A DNA stretch of 64,000 nucleotides, taken from the NCBI GenBank assembly GCA_036345935.2, contig JADWOT020000005.1:186001-250000 (forward strand), given 5' to 3'. Positions within the stretch are counted from its first letter, which is position 1, and the number at the start of each line of letters is the position of its first letter. Of the stretch, positions 39,801 through 54,230 are shown one piece after another. Under the pieces are notes generated by a model. That model saw only the letters and a program-made list of their open reading frames with translations, ran no database searches and was not told the DNA's origin. Source of the DNA: Taenia hydatigena. Taxonomy: Eukaryota > Platyhelminthes > Cestoda > Cyclophyllidea > Taeniidae. The position numbers were made by a program, and so were the translations under genes.

Positions 39801-40761
39801 TGCTCCGCAGAAATGCAACATGCAGCAGTTGCGATTTGACCAAAATTCACAAAATTTAAAGTAATATAAATTAGAATTCCAAAGATCGAAACACGAACTG
39901 AGAAGCCTTTAGGCATTATGCACATCATTCTTCATTTAGAAGTGCGAGGTGATTGAAGAGGAAAGGTGTCTGTAGTCAGTCTCAAATATTTAATGGTTTC
40001 ATGCTCCAATTTTATTAAGGAAAGCCGCCTCCTGACCATTCAAACGATGAAAATGCGCAGATGAGCAGCTTGCGGTTTCGGGATTCAAGGAATTCTCTTG
40101 TGCTCGCTAGCATGGCACGATAATGCAGACGATATCTGCTTAAATTGTAGGATATGGATTTGGACGATATGTGGCTTGGATAAAGGCGCTGCCGCATTCA
40201 GGTGGCATTACCCAGTCGTGCAATCCTCCCTTCCATGACTACAATTGCGGTAGCCTAGCCCATGCAATTTAACGCCACTGAATTGCTTGTTGTTTTTTGA
40301 GGTCTTAGGTGCACAAAACGTGCCCAAGAAACCCCATGCCATGATAAAGGAGATTTAAATCTGTATCAGCGAAATCCCGGCTTACGCTGTTTAAGTCAAG
40401 TCGTGTGATGGAACGCTTTTACATCCTTACACTGGTTTCACGATGTTGGGTGCAACTAGTAGATATCTTTTGGCTAAATGAAAAGTAAAGTGCTAATACA
40501 TTTGCTCAACAATGGATCTCTCCAACTTTTAATGGAAGACCAGTGACAAAAGAGCCAAGCGCTGCAATGTTCAGGCTTCCGCTAAACACTTGTCTTGCAT
40601 GGTAACTTGCAGTGACGGTATGAACACAGAGTTAATAGTAAGAGACACCGCAAATTGTTTTATCGCAGTTCTGGGCTCTTCATGTACTCTTAGGTGGAAC
40701 ATGTGCATGGTGTCATAAGTCTTGCCTCAGAGAGCAAGGAAGACAAACATTTGGCAAACTT
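33865..40761. other. No supported gene
   Basis: A weak echo of block A sits near 34374. Overlapping frames at 36089-36406 on both strands have no recognisable domain. The remainder is AT-rich, with short ORFs only. Confidence 0.4.
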
Positions 40762-40950
40762 GACATATTTCAGTCTACTTCACTGCTTGATCGTTGCTGC
40801 ATTTTGCAAATATTCAAAATAGAATTTGTCCGGCCATCTGCTTTAAACTGTGTCAACTTTTCACCTTGTAGGGCCGCGGGTTATTTACCTTTATAAATGA
40901 ACTTCAACAGAGTTGGTATGTTTCAGTCTACTTTATTGTTTGCTCAACGA
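40762..40950 (+). repeat. Local direct duplication
   Basis: TTTCAGTCTACTT with diverged sequence on its 3' side occurs at about 40768 and again at about 40921, roughly 150 bases apart. Downstream the copies still share the pattern TTG-TTTGCT/ACTGCTTGAT before diverging. Confidence 0.45.
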
Positions 40951-43900
40951 TACAATTCTTCAACGTTTGCTGAATGCAATTGCCCCGTGACGCAGATTTT
41001 ATAAAAAAAATTTGCATTAGCACGGTGATGAAGACTTGCCTGCGGGAATCATATGGTCGCATCTAAGATGATCGTATGGCAAAGGTGTTTCGATTGCAAA
41101 ATGCAAATCAAACGCTTGTTTCTGCTAACAAAATTCTGTTCATGCTGTTGTTTGTCATGGTTTTCTAAAGAGATGCATGACATATCGCAGTCACCGCATG
41201 GAGCATGGCAACGTGGACATAGACGTTCAAATAGAAATACTATTTCAGGCTTGTGTAAAAATGCGTGCCATAACATCCCAACTTAATCACGATAAGCATA
41301 TTTTGCTGATATTACCAGGCCTTAACTCGCATTCCACCAACGTCCATAGCAGTTATAATACTTTAGTTGGGATTATTAGACACAGACAAAAGGCCAATGC
41401 AGATTGTCAAGAAACTTACCGTTTAAAGGCGCAAATACACTTTTTTGGCGGAGAGGTAGACATCGTTACACCAAGATTTAGTAAAGTTCTTAACCTCCAC
41501 CTCGTGTTTTACTATACTATCATGCGCTAAAATGTGTTCGTAAACACACCGTGATGACGAGATTGTCTAAATTTGTCCATTGAAGACCTATAATTTGACT
41601 AGCAAGCTGTAGAATAACTTCCAAATTTCGAGGTGGCTTGGCGCTAAGCAACAATTTTTACTGACAAATGCATTTTAAGACGTAAACTAGTGTTCTTAAA
41701 AGGCTTGGATTTATCTAAATGCGCTTCACATAACATACAAATCTCGTAGATAGCTTGTCCTGTCTTAAGTTAAAAACAAAAGTATTTTAGGGAATATTTT
41801 TTGATTGTGCCTAAAAGGGACTTAGCCCTTTCATACTAAGACACGAAGACCGTAACAACCGCTTTCCGTTTAATATCTAAACTCTCTTTTTTCTAGACTG
41901 TGCTCTAAGAAGTGGCCAACCTCAGTGGCTGGTCTTTTCACATCCATCCATTAAGTATGCAGTAAAATGTCTCCACTAATAGCTGTTCCGTCGTAGTGAG
42001 GCAAAGCATTGAGTTTTTAGGAGGGATAAGCTGATCTGACTCACCAAACAATCAGCGATAAAGCAAAAGGTTTGCAGCCTATAATCGATTTAGCAACTTG
42101 TTTACCAACCGTTCGGTAGCGAAACTCACTCACCGGGTTCATTTGAAGTCAGAAATTCACTCAGTCTTAGTCACACTTATATGGTCTCGATTCATTGCAT
42201 TCGCCATGCAGCGGAGATTAATCAGCGCTTTTCTGTTGCTGCAGCTGTAATAACTATCCGCTTAAGTAGATAAAACTAATTTTCGCTATTCCGGCATTCA
42301 TCCATACAGTTATTGCAGAGGTGCACAAGAAGCAGGGTGATGGAACAATTCAGCAAAGCGGCCAAATTTTCTAATAAAATTCATGCCAGATGATGCTAGT
42401 CTTTGTATTCTTCTTTTTAATGTAATCAGCGTAGCAATTTCTGTTGGAGAATGATAAGAAAATTCGACTTTTGATTGCCCAGTAAGCTTGAACCAACATA
42501 AATAAAAAGAGGCAACACTAGTAAATCAAGTCAAAAATGAGGGGATGAAGGGGGTGTCCGTTGCGAAGATTATTCGTTATTAGTTGACATTGCACGCTGA
42601 CAAATTGTGTTAGAAATGGAATTATTGCCAAAGCATTTCTTTCGAATCATGTTAGCCTTCATTCGCTTCCAGTGAAAAATAGCACTATTGACGCCACAGC
42701 CAGGCTTCCACTTCTTTTGACATGGCGATTTAAACAGCCAAGTAACTTCTGATCAGCATGGATGAAACCGCTTTAATTCGAAATTCCTTTCTTCAAAACG
42801 GACGGGTATTTTTTATTATTTCACAGACATTGAATATCGGTTTCATTGAGAAGTGGCAAAACAGGTGTTGATCTATCCGCGCAAATGCGCTGATTTTAAG
42901 ACTTTGCGTAGAATTCGAGCTATATCAAAACTTGAAGCAACAAATGCAACACATGCTTTTTAAGGCTTGGTTTGATGTTATTGTACATAGCAGTCATTGC
43001 CTTTCAACCGGTATGTTGATGGTCTTCCTTTTGACGTTTAAAACAATGCACACTTCTGTTCACTCAGGATGTTTGCATTCAAAAATAAGCTAGCCCATGA
43101 CAATAGGCGCCTCTCATACCGATTTTTTCTTTCTCGTTATTTACTTTTATTGAATCTTTTTATAAACAATGGTAGCAGGGATTTGGTATGTAGGTCCCAA
43201 CTGGCACATCTGTTCAAACTAGCTTACAAAAGTTAATGCTAAAAAAAACCGGCTATTTTGCACCATCCAACTACAGATGTAACTTCAGTACACCATACTG
43301 CAGGGTTAACATCACGAGCAAAGCTTCATGCTTTCAAGATGCTGTGAAATAAGTGGGTAAGCTAGGCCCTCTCCGATGGTGTGAGAATAAACTTCGCCTC
43401 ATCGAGAACCTTCCTTGATTATTATTATTATTCAAAATAAGCGGCCTACGGACCCGCATCGCATTCCAAACAGTGGAAGATGATACCCACTTCCAAAGTT
43501 AACAAGACCTTACACAAGCTACCCGTGCATTTGTTGTATTTAGCGACACGAAGCACGTCATGATTGGCATTAAGAATGAGAAGTTGCAATCATTCCAATG
43601 CCTAAAAACTTCGTGCTGCACATCAAATCTGTTCTTAACGCTAATTGTTACAGGGCATAAATGCCAAATACAGATCATTTAGTAAGACATGCATTCATTT
43701 CCGATTAAACGATTTCTCAGGGACCTGTAATAGGCAGATTGGCACTTCTTTTCACTCTATGCCCATGCCTTTGAGACCAGCAAAACGCAATCTTCTCATT
43801 AGCGATTAAAAGTAACAGGGTATCGGTTCAAGCACACTAAAATAAAGGCGTCTTAAATGCTCTATACATTGAAAAGTCCTCACTGACGGGCAACTTCTTG

Positions 43901-44868
43901 CCTGCACAGGACTAGATAATTTCAAAGCATGCAGCAAAATAACGGAGAGAAGTGAGGTGTGGTAAACCTTACCATATGTCGGCATTGGCCAAATGTGCGA
44001 CTATTGCTCCTCTAAGTTTTAATTACTTGCAAACCTGAGGACAGATCCAGGTGGTACCTTCGGCTTAATATTTGACTTGCTCTAAGCCCTGTTGCAGAAT
44101 CTCTCGTGACTTGCCTTCCTCGTTGCCGAAATGGTCTTCCACGAATGTCCAATATGCTCTGCCTTGTTTAAGACCGCCACCTTATGCCGAGTGCACATGT
44201 TTCGCGACCATCGCCGTAAGAGCCTTTTAATTTAGAGATGAACTTCCACATTCGTACACATACCCAGTAAAATAATTAACTGCACATTTATGTACGTATG
44301 TCTCTACGCGCAGATATGCATGTTTATGTGTAGGTATTCGGTGTTTCGTTAGTAGCTCTGCTCTTGTTTTAACCCAAGGGAAAATCACAATTGGTCAAAT
44401 AAGGCGAGTCCTGGTTTTTGTCGGTCACTTTGCTAAATCCCTTGTGTGACCGTCGGTACGATTTGCTCACCTCAAATACGCTTGCATGACATATTTTAGT
44501 TGAAATGTACACAAGTTGTCCAACTTGCCCGGCATTTCGCAGAACCACAGGACTACTGTTATGCCATCAAAGAGGTAGGGGTGGTTACAAAACTTAGTAA
44601 TCATGCCTTATGCTCTCACGTCTACTACCTATAATACAAATGTTTTGTCTTAAACGTCGAAAATAGGTTCGAATCATAGTGTGTGCTGTCTTTGCTATGA
44701 ACCGTTTGAAAACTTTGATTCGCTCCTCCGTCATTTCATTGGAACACATATTTGTAAGCATGTTCCCTTAAATTTAGCTTAAATGTGTTTTGCGCTCATA
44801 TTCTTTAAAATAGCCTTGTATTGCATAAAATGCCTTATGAATTTATGCTTTATTGTGCCCTACTGCAG
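40951..44868. other. No supported gene; one zinc-finger-like fragment
   Basis: Contains a minus-strand C2H2-like pattern at 41142-41210 (see findings), a 117-codon plus frame at 41177-41530 without a recognisable domain, and a short (ATT)5 microsatellite at 43418-43432. Otherwise AT-rich and featureless; it would be intron if the 44869 exon belongs to a gene extending upstream. Confidence 0.4.
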
Positions 44869-44973
44869 ACCAAATTATAGATGATTCAGAAATACGCCTC
44901 TACTGCACGGAGTGCTACGCAGAACATCCGACTTGGGAGGAGTTGCTGGAACACACGCGTTCAAATCACTTCC
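44869..44973 (+). CDS. Candidate internal exon, single C2H2 zinc finger
   Basis: The open segment begins directly after a strong 3' splice site (a T/C-rich run ending CCCTACTGCAG) and can end at a GTGGGT donor, giving 105 nt with phase-1 introns on both sides. The peptide carries Cys12, Cys15, His28 and His33 (codon numbers in the exon): C-x2-C-x12-H-x4-H, with Tyr before the first Cys and Leu at -3 from the first His, the classical C2H2 layout. Such fingers bind Zn and usually DNA or RNA. An exon of the same length and phase with a related finger lies at 54231-54335 on the other strand. Introns around the two do not align, which suggests the coding part has been conserved. The parent gene is not identified. 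An alternative donor (G|GTATTG) would make it 109 nt. Confidence 0.6.
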
Positions 44974-47900
44974 GTGGGTATTGTTGATCTATTAGATTTG
45001 TCTTGCAATCGCTGTTTGTATTGTGCTCTGGTTTTCTTTGCTTTGCAGTCATATGGTGCGGGTTGTTTGGCTAGAATATGCTGAAACTCTTTTGCTTCAA
45101 TGAGAGCTGTAAGTTTGCGATGAGTATCATGCTAGCTTAGTCTATCGATAAATGGAACCAAACGAGTACTTACTGTGTAGGGACTGCAATTGCACTCCTG
45201 ATTAGGATCCTTACGTAAGCAGCAATTGTAAAAGCCCTATGTATAAAATTAACTGAGCGCTGCTCGCTTGATACGCTAAGGCAAACATCGCCTCGCAGGA
45301 CAGTGCACTACGTTAGGTCATCTCGGTATTTCGAGCATTCCAGACAGCGACACAGTTAAGTCAATGGAGTAGCTTTTAAGGAGGATAGTGCATTTAAATA
45401 GTGACGTAATAATAAGCGTACACTCATTTTCACATGTTTCAGTGCTATCCGACGGGCTGCCGAATTCACATTTCATGGACCCACACGCAGCTATGTGTCT
45501 TTCAAGCAGATGAAGCCTCAATATTAGGCATGTTTTGCACTTCTTGTTAATTTCCATCCCGTGTTCCCTTAGAATATAAGGAAAGTGAGGTAAAAACACT
45601 GCATAATGCAGAACAAAAGCAGTGCCTCAAATAAGGATGCAGCTGTGGGAGATGCTATGGGCTTTGAAGCAGAGATAGCATTCTAAAAGTTGTCGTTTTT
45701 GTGGCCGCATTGAGAGAGGAAGTCAAGATTTTTCACTCACTTGCAAATAAGAGGAAAATTCGGTGCATATTTTACATGAATACCAATGAAGACTCAAAAT
45801 TAACCATGTCGATCGGTTCATGACTGACATCTGACGCATTCGTTTTCAGTTTGTTTGCTGTCGCCTTCACTTCTAAAATGCGTTTTAAGGAGGTAGATTG
45901 ACTGATAAGTCTATCCCACACTTATTAAGTCATTAAATTCACAGCAGTATGCTTTGAGCGAATCCTTACCCGCTCAGGAGATGTACCTACTTCGTTTGCG
46001 TCCAGTCTTCAGTTGGGACTGCACTGGTGGGAACCATTTAACGGATGCTGAAACCAGAGTGCTTCATAAACATGCAAAAGTTTCATGTGAACAATACATT
46101 CTTGACAAGCCTCGTCGTTGGTGCATGTAATATGTTGCAGGAAGAATACAGTTGTAAATGGCGCTCTTATTAAGTTAAAAATGCTCCCGAGACATTTCAT
46201 AGGTAGCGGTATAGGATCCGGATGGTCAATTTCTTTGTTAATAAGCATAACCGTTAACAGAAAGAGACAGCAGCGTACTCTTTGATTCTTTACTCACAAC
46301 AGATATCTTAAGGTTTATGCTGCTACATTATCTTAGTGATGTAGGAAAGTGCTGCTACATGAGCTCCTAATTTACTTGTTAATGACATCCATTACATCGT
46401 CAATGCCAGCAGATTGTCGGTTAATAAGCATGGGCATCAAACCTTTTCTACGCTCAAGTATCTGCAGACATTGAAATGGGTTAACAAATCTAAACGACTC
46501 GTAGCCGAAATATAATAATTAGGCATGTGCCTGTTCTTCGTTGAGCTTCTAATCAGAGGTCATGGATTTGCATTTTTGATATGAGCGATGACATTTTGCT
46601 GGCAAAGCCATCAGTAAGCAAATTCGGTTCAATGAAATCACTACATTCATCTCAGCAGTATTCCAGAAAGTAACCCCAACTAGGCATTTATCTACTTGAA
46701 ATTAACAGAAAACCATGCTTGCAGGGAGTAGATAGTAGTCTCCTACTTTAATCATTTTCATGATGCCTAATACAAAACCTGGCAGATTATTTGATAGGTA
46801 ACAAAATTAGCCCATAAACGTACCCGATTTCTTAATAAAAAATGCTCTGGATCACTTCAATTAATATCAGCACAACTTTACTCCATGAAAGCTTTTTTCC
46901 TTTTTAGTTTTGTTCTGATTAAGAGTAATAGCTCGGTTAAAAGCGAACCATTACTCTTGAATGTTGGGGACTAGCAAGCACTTTTTTTTGCTTTTATAAA
47001 GCGAATTACATCATGATAAAGCGCACATATTCAAGTTAGCTTAGGAATGGAAGCTTGTGGCTAAGTCTTCGTTCAACTGGGAATGTCTGCACCTCAAGAA
47101 ATATGGCTGCTTTGATTTCGTAGGACAATCTCTAATAAGCTAATGCTCAATAGTTTGATTGGCTCACATAAAACTTTGATGCACTCTAAGCACACAATTA
47201 ACCAACTAAAGTCTCCAGCCAATTAAGTGTTATAAGCAATGGACCGCCATCGCTGGCAATTCTCCTCGACTTCGTTTACCTCGCTCCCAGACCCATTAAA
47301 TATATGCTTGCGCTTAGACCCAACTTCCAGCAGCAGTTTAACTGCCAATATGACAAAATGCACCAGCATCAAGTATAAACTTACGCCAAAGAATTTGTTT
47401 TAATTTATTATTTTCTTATAGCAAGCCATCTCTTTTATCTCTCGTTTTAAAATTTAAACGACATTGCCGCAGAAGGTATTGTTTATGGATGTCTAAGTTT
47501 CTAGTGGCATACAACAGGTAATAAAAGCAATTGATTTTAAAAACTTCCCATATAGAGGACAAGAATTGCGTACGAAAGGAAAAAACGTTGGAAAACAATA
47601 AAAACTTGTTTAACGAATTGTAACCGGTTGTCAATGAATGCCACCCTCACATAACATGATCGCTGTGCTTGTTCCCAATTCAACACTAACAGCTCGGTCT
47701 TTTAATATGGATTCGCAATATTTTCAAGCGCTTGCGCATGTATTCTAATTACGATGGCCTCCACGATCACCACGAAACCAAATGAAGATGCTCACTCAGC
47801 ATAGAATCTCTTTACTCGATGGGCAAAAACCGATTTACATGCCCTTCGTCATCTTGGTTTTTGGCCTCATGCATTAATACCAGGGGAGAATTGCGCAACG

Positions 47901-50900
47901 TGGCGTAAATGTTCTTCCTAGTAGAATGATCTGGGAATTGAGTTATGCAGAAGTGCAGAAACGCCGACTTATTTACTCATGACTGACAATAATTTTGCGC
48001 CTATAGGAAGCCTAGACCTCACTACTGCCTCGGCTGTCTTTAGCATTAACAGTCCGACCGAGAAATGACATAAAATGCCCACTTTGGTAGATGAGTTTGC
48101 GGCCGATCAGGATGCTGCATAGCTAGCGTGCGTATGCGCATATACCTAAGTGCACGCGGCAGCCTTCAAAGACTCTATTTGGGAACTCCTACTTGTGCAT
48201 TTGAAGCCCTCTTCGTTAAGCTTTATGGTAGTTTCCTTGCCTCGGTGCCCAAAAAGTATTTATGAGTCTTGCTGCCTCATAGATTGCCAAAGTTTCTTCC
48301 CTGTTAACCCATTTTCATGACAAGAATACTTAACGTCTGGAAACAAACGTGATTGATCTAAAATTATCTCTCGAAATTCAAAACGCTGCTGCTTCAAAAT
48401 TGCTTTTAAAGTAACGCCTACATTGCACTGCCTAGTGAATTTGGACCAGAACACATTTCTTCCTAACCGATATCGCATCGTTAGGATCCCCTTTTTGATT
48501 TTGACTAATTATTATAATCGCAGCTAATCATTCGGAATGGCAACTGACTAATTGTCTTTCGCAGCACTTAATTTTGCGCTGTGTGCAGTTCATAGTTATA
48601 GACTCGTAAACCCGGACTCCTAATATTCAGCCACACAAGGCAAAAATGCCTACAAGCTCAATATTTGATAGACCTAAGGCAAAGACTTCTTAAAACTGTC
48701 TCATTGCTTGCAATCAATAGCCGACATAAAGATATTGGAACAGTGCTAACCTGTGTAAAACGGCATATTTTTCCAAACCAGAGCCATCAACCTGCTAACC
48801 ACTTAATCATCCACGTGGTGGTCGATTGTCTGTGTGATGAGCATGCGAATGTCTGTAAAAGTACAAGTATCGTTGCGTAACATAACGCCTGCAAGCCATC
48901 GTCTTCCACTACTAATCTGCACTGAGTAAAAACTTTACATGAATGCACTCATTGGTAATGACAATTCTTACTCTAAACACACCTTGCACTCGATAATTCC
49001 TCGGCAAACTCTTCAGACATGGGCATTATTTTAATTACTTCGAACTAATCAATTTAAGTTCAAAATTCAGACATTTGCTAATGTTATGTTCCGATGTCTC
49101 TATTTGCATTTTTGTTTTATTTGAATGTAATCCACCATAAGCTTCTCTGCGCAGTGGCAATGAATTCTCGTAGCTGACGACTTGCAGCTGTTTTAAATGA
49201 GAAACGTTAGGAAACTACAAGCATAAATTTTCGAATTTTAAACTTTGAATCGTAAAAATTTTGCTCGAAATAGGACTATGGCTTGAGAGCATTTGTTGTC
49301 CGCATCTGATAAAAAGAGCGCCAATCCTATTTCCTTACTGAACCCGAATCCTTCGCAGGCTTGATGGCTTAAATGTTTATGCATTTGAAATCAAATTTCG
49401 TTAATATCTAAGTTTCTTTTTTTCACCCTTAATCGAATTGCATTTTTCTGGTATGTTAATCCCTATTTATTTCAAATTTCTCTCTCGATTTCACGTTCTT
49501 ACGTACTGTTCTATGATTAGAGAATTGAGCGAAACTCCTTATCAAGAAATAAAAAATTGCTGTACAAGGACTTTGGGCAGTCCGTCCTTTGCCGCCCAGA
49601 GCTAATTACTTATACGTTCTGCGCTACGCGTTACAGGTAATGCTATGGGGCTGTGTAGACTATCTTGCGATGATACTCTCGCGCATCTCCCATCACCTTC
49701 ACAGCACCCAATTTTGGTCATCCTGATTAAAATGCAACTCTATTTGGGCCTCTCAAAATGGAATTTTACATGCTTTTATGCAGTCAACTGAAATGGTATC
49801 TGTAAAACCTAGTTTTACATATAGGCACACTGCAATGCACCTCTTTAATCCCGTCAGTGTCAGTCACAAGCTTAATGCAAGAACTACAGACGATTCTTAC
49901 AGTGTACTGCTAAACCGAGGGACTAGTTTAAATGCTGCTAGCAGCTGCATCCTCACGATCTTGTTTTAATTTGTGTTGGAATGAGACGCCAGCTCTTTGA
50001 CACATCACTTTTCACTACTAAGAGATGACTTCGTGAGGTATGCAAATGCAAGCACACGGGCGCTTGGTGGAGCATGCGATGATATGAGGGGACAAAGCAA
50101 GGAGCCCACTGTCAGCAAATTTATGCTTCATTATTTAAATAGAGGCGGGGACTTGTCGTTAACATTCGTGTAAAAATTGTGCACATGAGTTAACACCTTG
50201 GCCTAAAGGATTGCAAATTCACGTTTAGTGTTGTTGTTAGAGCATCGCCATTAGCCTTCGCGAGTAACTACGATTAATAGGATAATTGGTTAACACTTTA
50301 TGATCCACTGAGGACGAACTCTCGGAATTCGACATTTCTTAACAGACTGGATAGCATTTGACTCAGCACATTTAGCCTTCGAAGAAATTGGGCGAAAACC
50401 TTTTGATTTTTGAATATAGAGCCCTCTGCATTTATGATATTTTTTCTCAATGTGCTTGATGATTGTATGACAACCTAACTGACGATACGACACGACCTCT
50501 GACCAGCAGGGTCAAGTTTTTGGGTAGCAATATCTCATGCGACCAAGATAGAGAGCGTAAAAGAGGGGTAGAGTATAAATACTTATGCTCTAGCTTACAG
50601 TCAAGAGCTACAACCAATAAGACTAATCCATAATCACTGCATCACTGTGAACAAATTTAGGGTCAATTCCAAGCCAATGCTAGCGTTTATGGGTACTCTG
50701 ATAAATGTCCATGCTGCGGCTTCATGCAACGGGCAAAAGTCGCAGGAAATAATAAAATTGTCAGCACACCTGGATGTTTTAGCTTCATGCTATCTGCCGA
50801 GTTATATGAGCAGCGTGCATAGCCAAGCGTTCAGCAAACTGGAATTAGGCGTGATAGTTGCAGTTTTGGGGTATTTCATGGAGCCACATACGACTGCAAA

Positions 50901-53900
50901 TTACAGGCGCCTCTGTAACTTCACCGCGTGTCATGACGCATGGGATTAAACCAATTGTCATATCATCCTCAAAAATGGCATATTTTTCGGATATTTTTTT
51001 GTTATTTCTGTGCGTATATTGTCTTTTCTCATTCCTAGTTATCTACTCCTAATGTTTTAGTTATTATTGGTCTCCATTACTAGTTGAGAGAAGTGTGAAG
51101 ATGCTCAACACATATAATGATGCAAAATAAGAAGTCGACGAATGAACAAAGGTAGCGTTTTTTTAGTAAGCATACTCACAGCAGTCGATTTGATTATTAA
51201 ATAATTAGCTCGATTGCTCCCACCTAAGGCAACCATCTTACCTTGTGCTGCTTTGCTTCATGTGGTCAATTTTGCATTAACCTTGAGTTGACTGGCGCCT
51301 TCGCTCATAAAAATTGCTTTGAGTGAATTTGTTGGCCTTGGCCTGCCGAACTGATAGGTTCGCCATATAAGGACACTTAAAACCTCATAGCCGCACCATG
51401 AGTGATAATCCTCCATCAAGATTTTTCTAGGAGGCCCCAAATTGGTGACAGGAAAACTTTAACTTTAGTCTTCTGCCACAAGTGTGGGTGAATACACAAG
51501 GAGAAATTGAGAGAAGTCCATCGAGTGCATGATGTAAACCACCACACCTTTTTCGGCATTCCTCAACTTAAAAAGGAAAAATTAAACTTGTTAAAGGAGC
51601 CCAAGAAGCAGCCTTAACAAATAAATAGTGTCAAAGGATGTGCAAGAATCCCTTTTCAGCAAAGAAACCTTCGATAGCACATGCTTAACGCAGTGCTCCT
51701 ATTTGTCTGCTTTAATTTAGACTTGATTGCGATTGGGATGCCACAGCTCGTATTTTGCTGTTTTTCATGCTTTGCAACTTAACAATACCCATGTAGGTTT
51801 GGTAGGCATGTAGAATCCTTTTTTGGCATAGAATCATGTGACAATCGGGATGTACCGCTGCGCTCCTTTTCATTTTCTGGGTTGTTTAGAGCAACAGCTA
51901 ATAAATTTGCTTATATCTTATTGATTTTCACTGTTTCCCATAGGTAATTTTGCTATTTCCAATCCTTGTTTAAATTTAACCTGGCGAATATGCTGGCGAT
52001 AGTAAGCGTTGGGTACGGTCTTTCCATTTTGGAATTCGTGGGCATTAAGGTACAGTACAATGTAGTGCCTAGGAGTTATACGCAACTTAAGCGACGGCCA
52101 TGGGCAATGTGACGAAACATTTCAAACCTCCAACTGCAAATCGCGACTTAGCCAGTTGTCGAAGAAGGTCCAAGATCTCAGCATTCAGTGCGTAGATTCT
52201 AAGAGAGGGGCGGTCATTCGCACTCGAGCACGAGAAGAGTATCGTGACACGTGAGTTTATTCTCGCTAGTGGATGCCTCTATCCAGCAATAACATTGAAT
52301 TTGTTTGGGTTTTAATCACCTTAGCAGTCTCTGCTAACATGAACCTGACCTGGATTTAAAATATTGGCTGATGCATGCACGACAATCGCTGTAGACAATC
52401 TCACTGACATCAAACTCTTGAGGGTTATAGCCAAGTCTGCGACTCTTCTCTGTGCCAAGGTGAATGTTCACAGCTAATGGCGTTTAAAGCGTACGTAAGC
52501 ATTTAATAGGCAAAGGATAAAGTCGTGACACAATGCAATTTAGTTGTGTCGAAGGCAAACCAAACGAATTGCCTTTATCTCGTTGTAGAGATCATACTCC
52601 TCTGCTTCGACTAAGTCCTTCTTTCAGTCGTGTTTGGTCTGATTTTCATAAATGACGAAAAAGACGAAGTTTTTACGGCTTAAGTGGGTGAGGCGGTCGC
52701 TAGATATGGGCGGAAATTAAGTAAGTAGGAAGAAATAGATATCCTAAAGTCGGTGACTAAATGGAATCAAAAGTTTGCCCCTAGACCAGAAAGAGGCTAA
52801 GATAAGAAGGACTATGAGTGCTTCTCCCTTCTGCTGATTGAGTTGTTGTAAGTGCTATTGCCATTCCCTTGAGCACTGTTCATAATAAAACCCGCTCAAG
52901 TGAGCATTTCATTGGAACCAGCATGCATTAGCATTTTTTGTCCTAAACTCTTCTTAGTCGTCTATGGCCAGTAGATACACCCATATGCGTATGATTCACT
53001 TCCGGGATAATAAAATTCTTGCATCAGACACTGCGTTGGAAAGGTTAATTTACAGTTGGCCGAACAGTTCCCAAACGTCTTTACGCACTTTACTCTTAAG
53101 CACGATCCACTTCGCTTAACTGCGAGAGTATGGAATCTGTCATTCAGTCCAAATTGACTTTATGGTCTGTCATGGTGGGCAAATGCTCCGGTAGTCTATG
53201 CATGTGTGTGTGCTTTTATGTTTCTTTGTGCTAACAATTCTTGCTGTAAAAGTCAAACAATTGTGTTTAGTAGCACTGATGGATTATCAAGTGCCACGTA
53301 TGCAAGGGCGGATACCATCCATATACCGCATCACATTGTTTTGCACTCGCAAGTGTATTATATCTTTGGTTAAGTAGGATACATTCCAGTATAAAGACAC
53401 CTAAAATTGGGTTAGGTTACCACACCAGACAAGTTGCGTAACGTCGCAGCCAAAAAAACATGTCAAGTTCAAGTGTGTGATGAGTATTTGCATGTGTCTT
53501 GTGCTACTGTGCAAAATCAGTTAAGAATAAAGCATAACGATGTCTCTTCTATGCCATTTTCGTTTAAAAAGCATCTCGCTTTCTCTGTTCTCAGCGCCAT
53601 GGTGCTCCTAACCCACCAAAGCTTTTAATATTTTAATCCCGACTTTTTAGCATTTCATCAAAAATCTACCCTTCCGCGCAACACCTATTAGAATAAGAAC
53701 AATAGCCGTGAATATAAGGTTCTCCCTTTTTATTGAGCACAAGTCTATTAGCAAAACCCAAAGCCGAGTATCAGGGAAGCTTACTGAAACGCACTGAAAC
53801 ACAAATAAATGAGCTCGTTATAATTACACTTAGATGTGGAATGCATTCAAGCACTGATGGCTTTTGTAATCACGTTCGACTATTGATCACGCAATGTTAC

Positions 53901-54230
53901 CACACCGCTGTCAATTACTACCTAAGCTACTGACGAAATTTGACGTAATGCAATGCAATTTCGATCAAGCAACGCTTAACCCAGGTGTTTTGCAATCCAC
54001 TAACAAATCGCTGCAGCAATTGTCCTCACCTTACTAAGCCATCAGTTACGATTAAATGAAAACGAATTAATTTGAGGATCACAGCAGCTTACAAATTTTT
54101 GCTGACGTGATAGCGTTCATCCGCATTCAAAGCAAATAAGGCGAGATAAGCTTCTGCAAGGCAGAAGGGGCCAAGACGTTTAAGTAAGCAATCATGTTGA
54201 AACACACCTGATGGATGACGTAACACCTAC
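44974..54230. other. Intron-like or intergenic DNA
   Basis: About 9 kb between the two zinc-finger exons. It holds a weak C2HC-like fragment at 45483-45567 (minus, see findings) and only short chance ORFs elsewhere. No repeats or RNA genes recognised. Confidence 0.4.

Noticed and set aside
41177..41530. 117-codon plus frame
   Set aside because: Chance length, no recognisable motif, and it overlaps other open frames on both strands.
44665..44685. B-box-like GGTTCGAATCA
   Set aside because: No A-box or foldable cloverleaf upstream.
50290..50520. Minus-strand frame with His-x5-His followed by a basic stretch, reminiscent of a finger
   Set aside because: The paired cysteines are missing at the required spacing (only one Cys, 18 residues before the first His), and no matching splice acceptor is present.
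52950..53050. Plus-strand frame after a good acceptor containing H-x4-H-F-R
   Set aside because: Lacks the Cys pair and no donor keeps a sensible exon. The acceptor-like sequence alone is not evidence.
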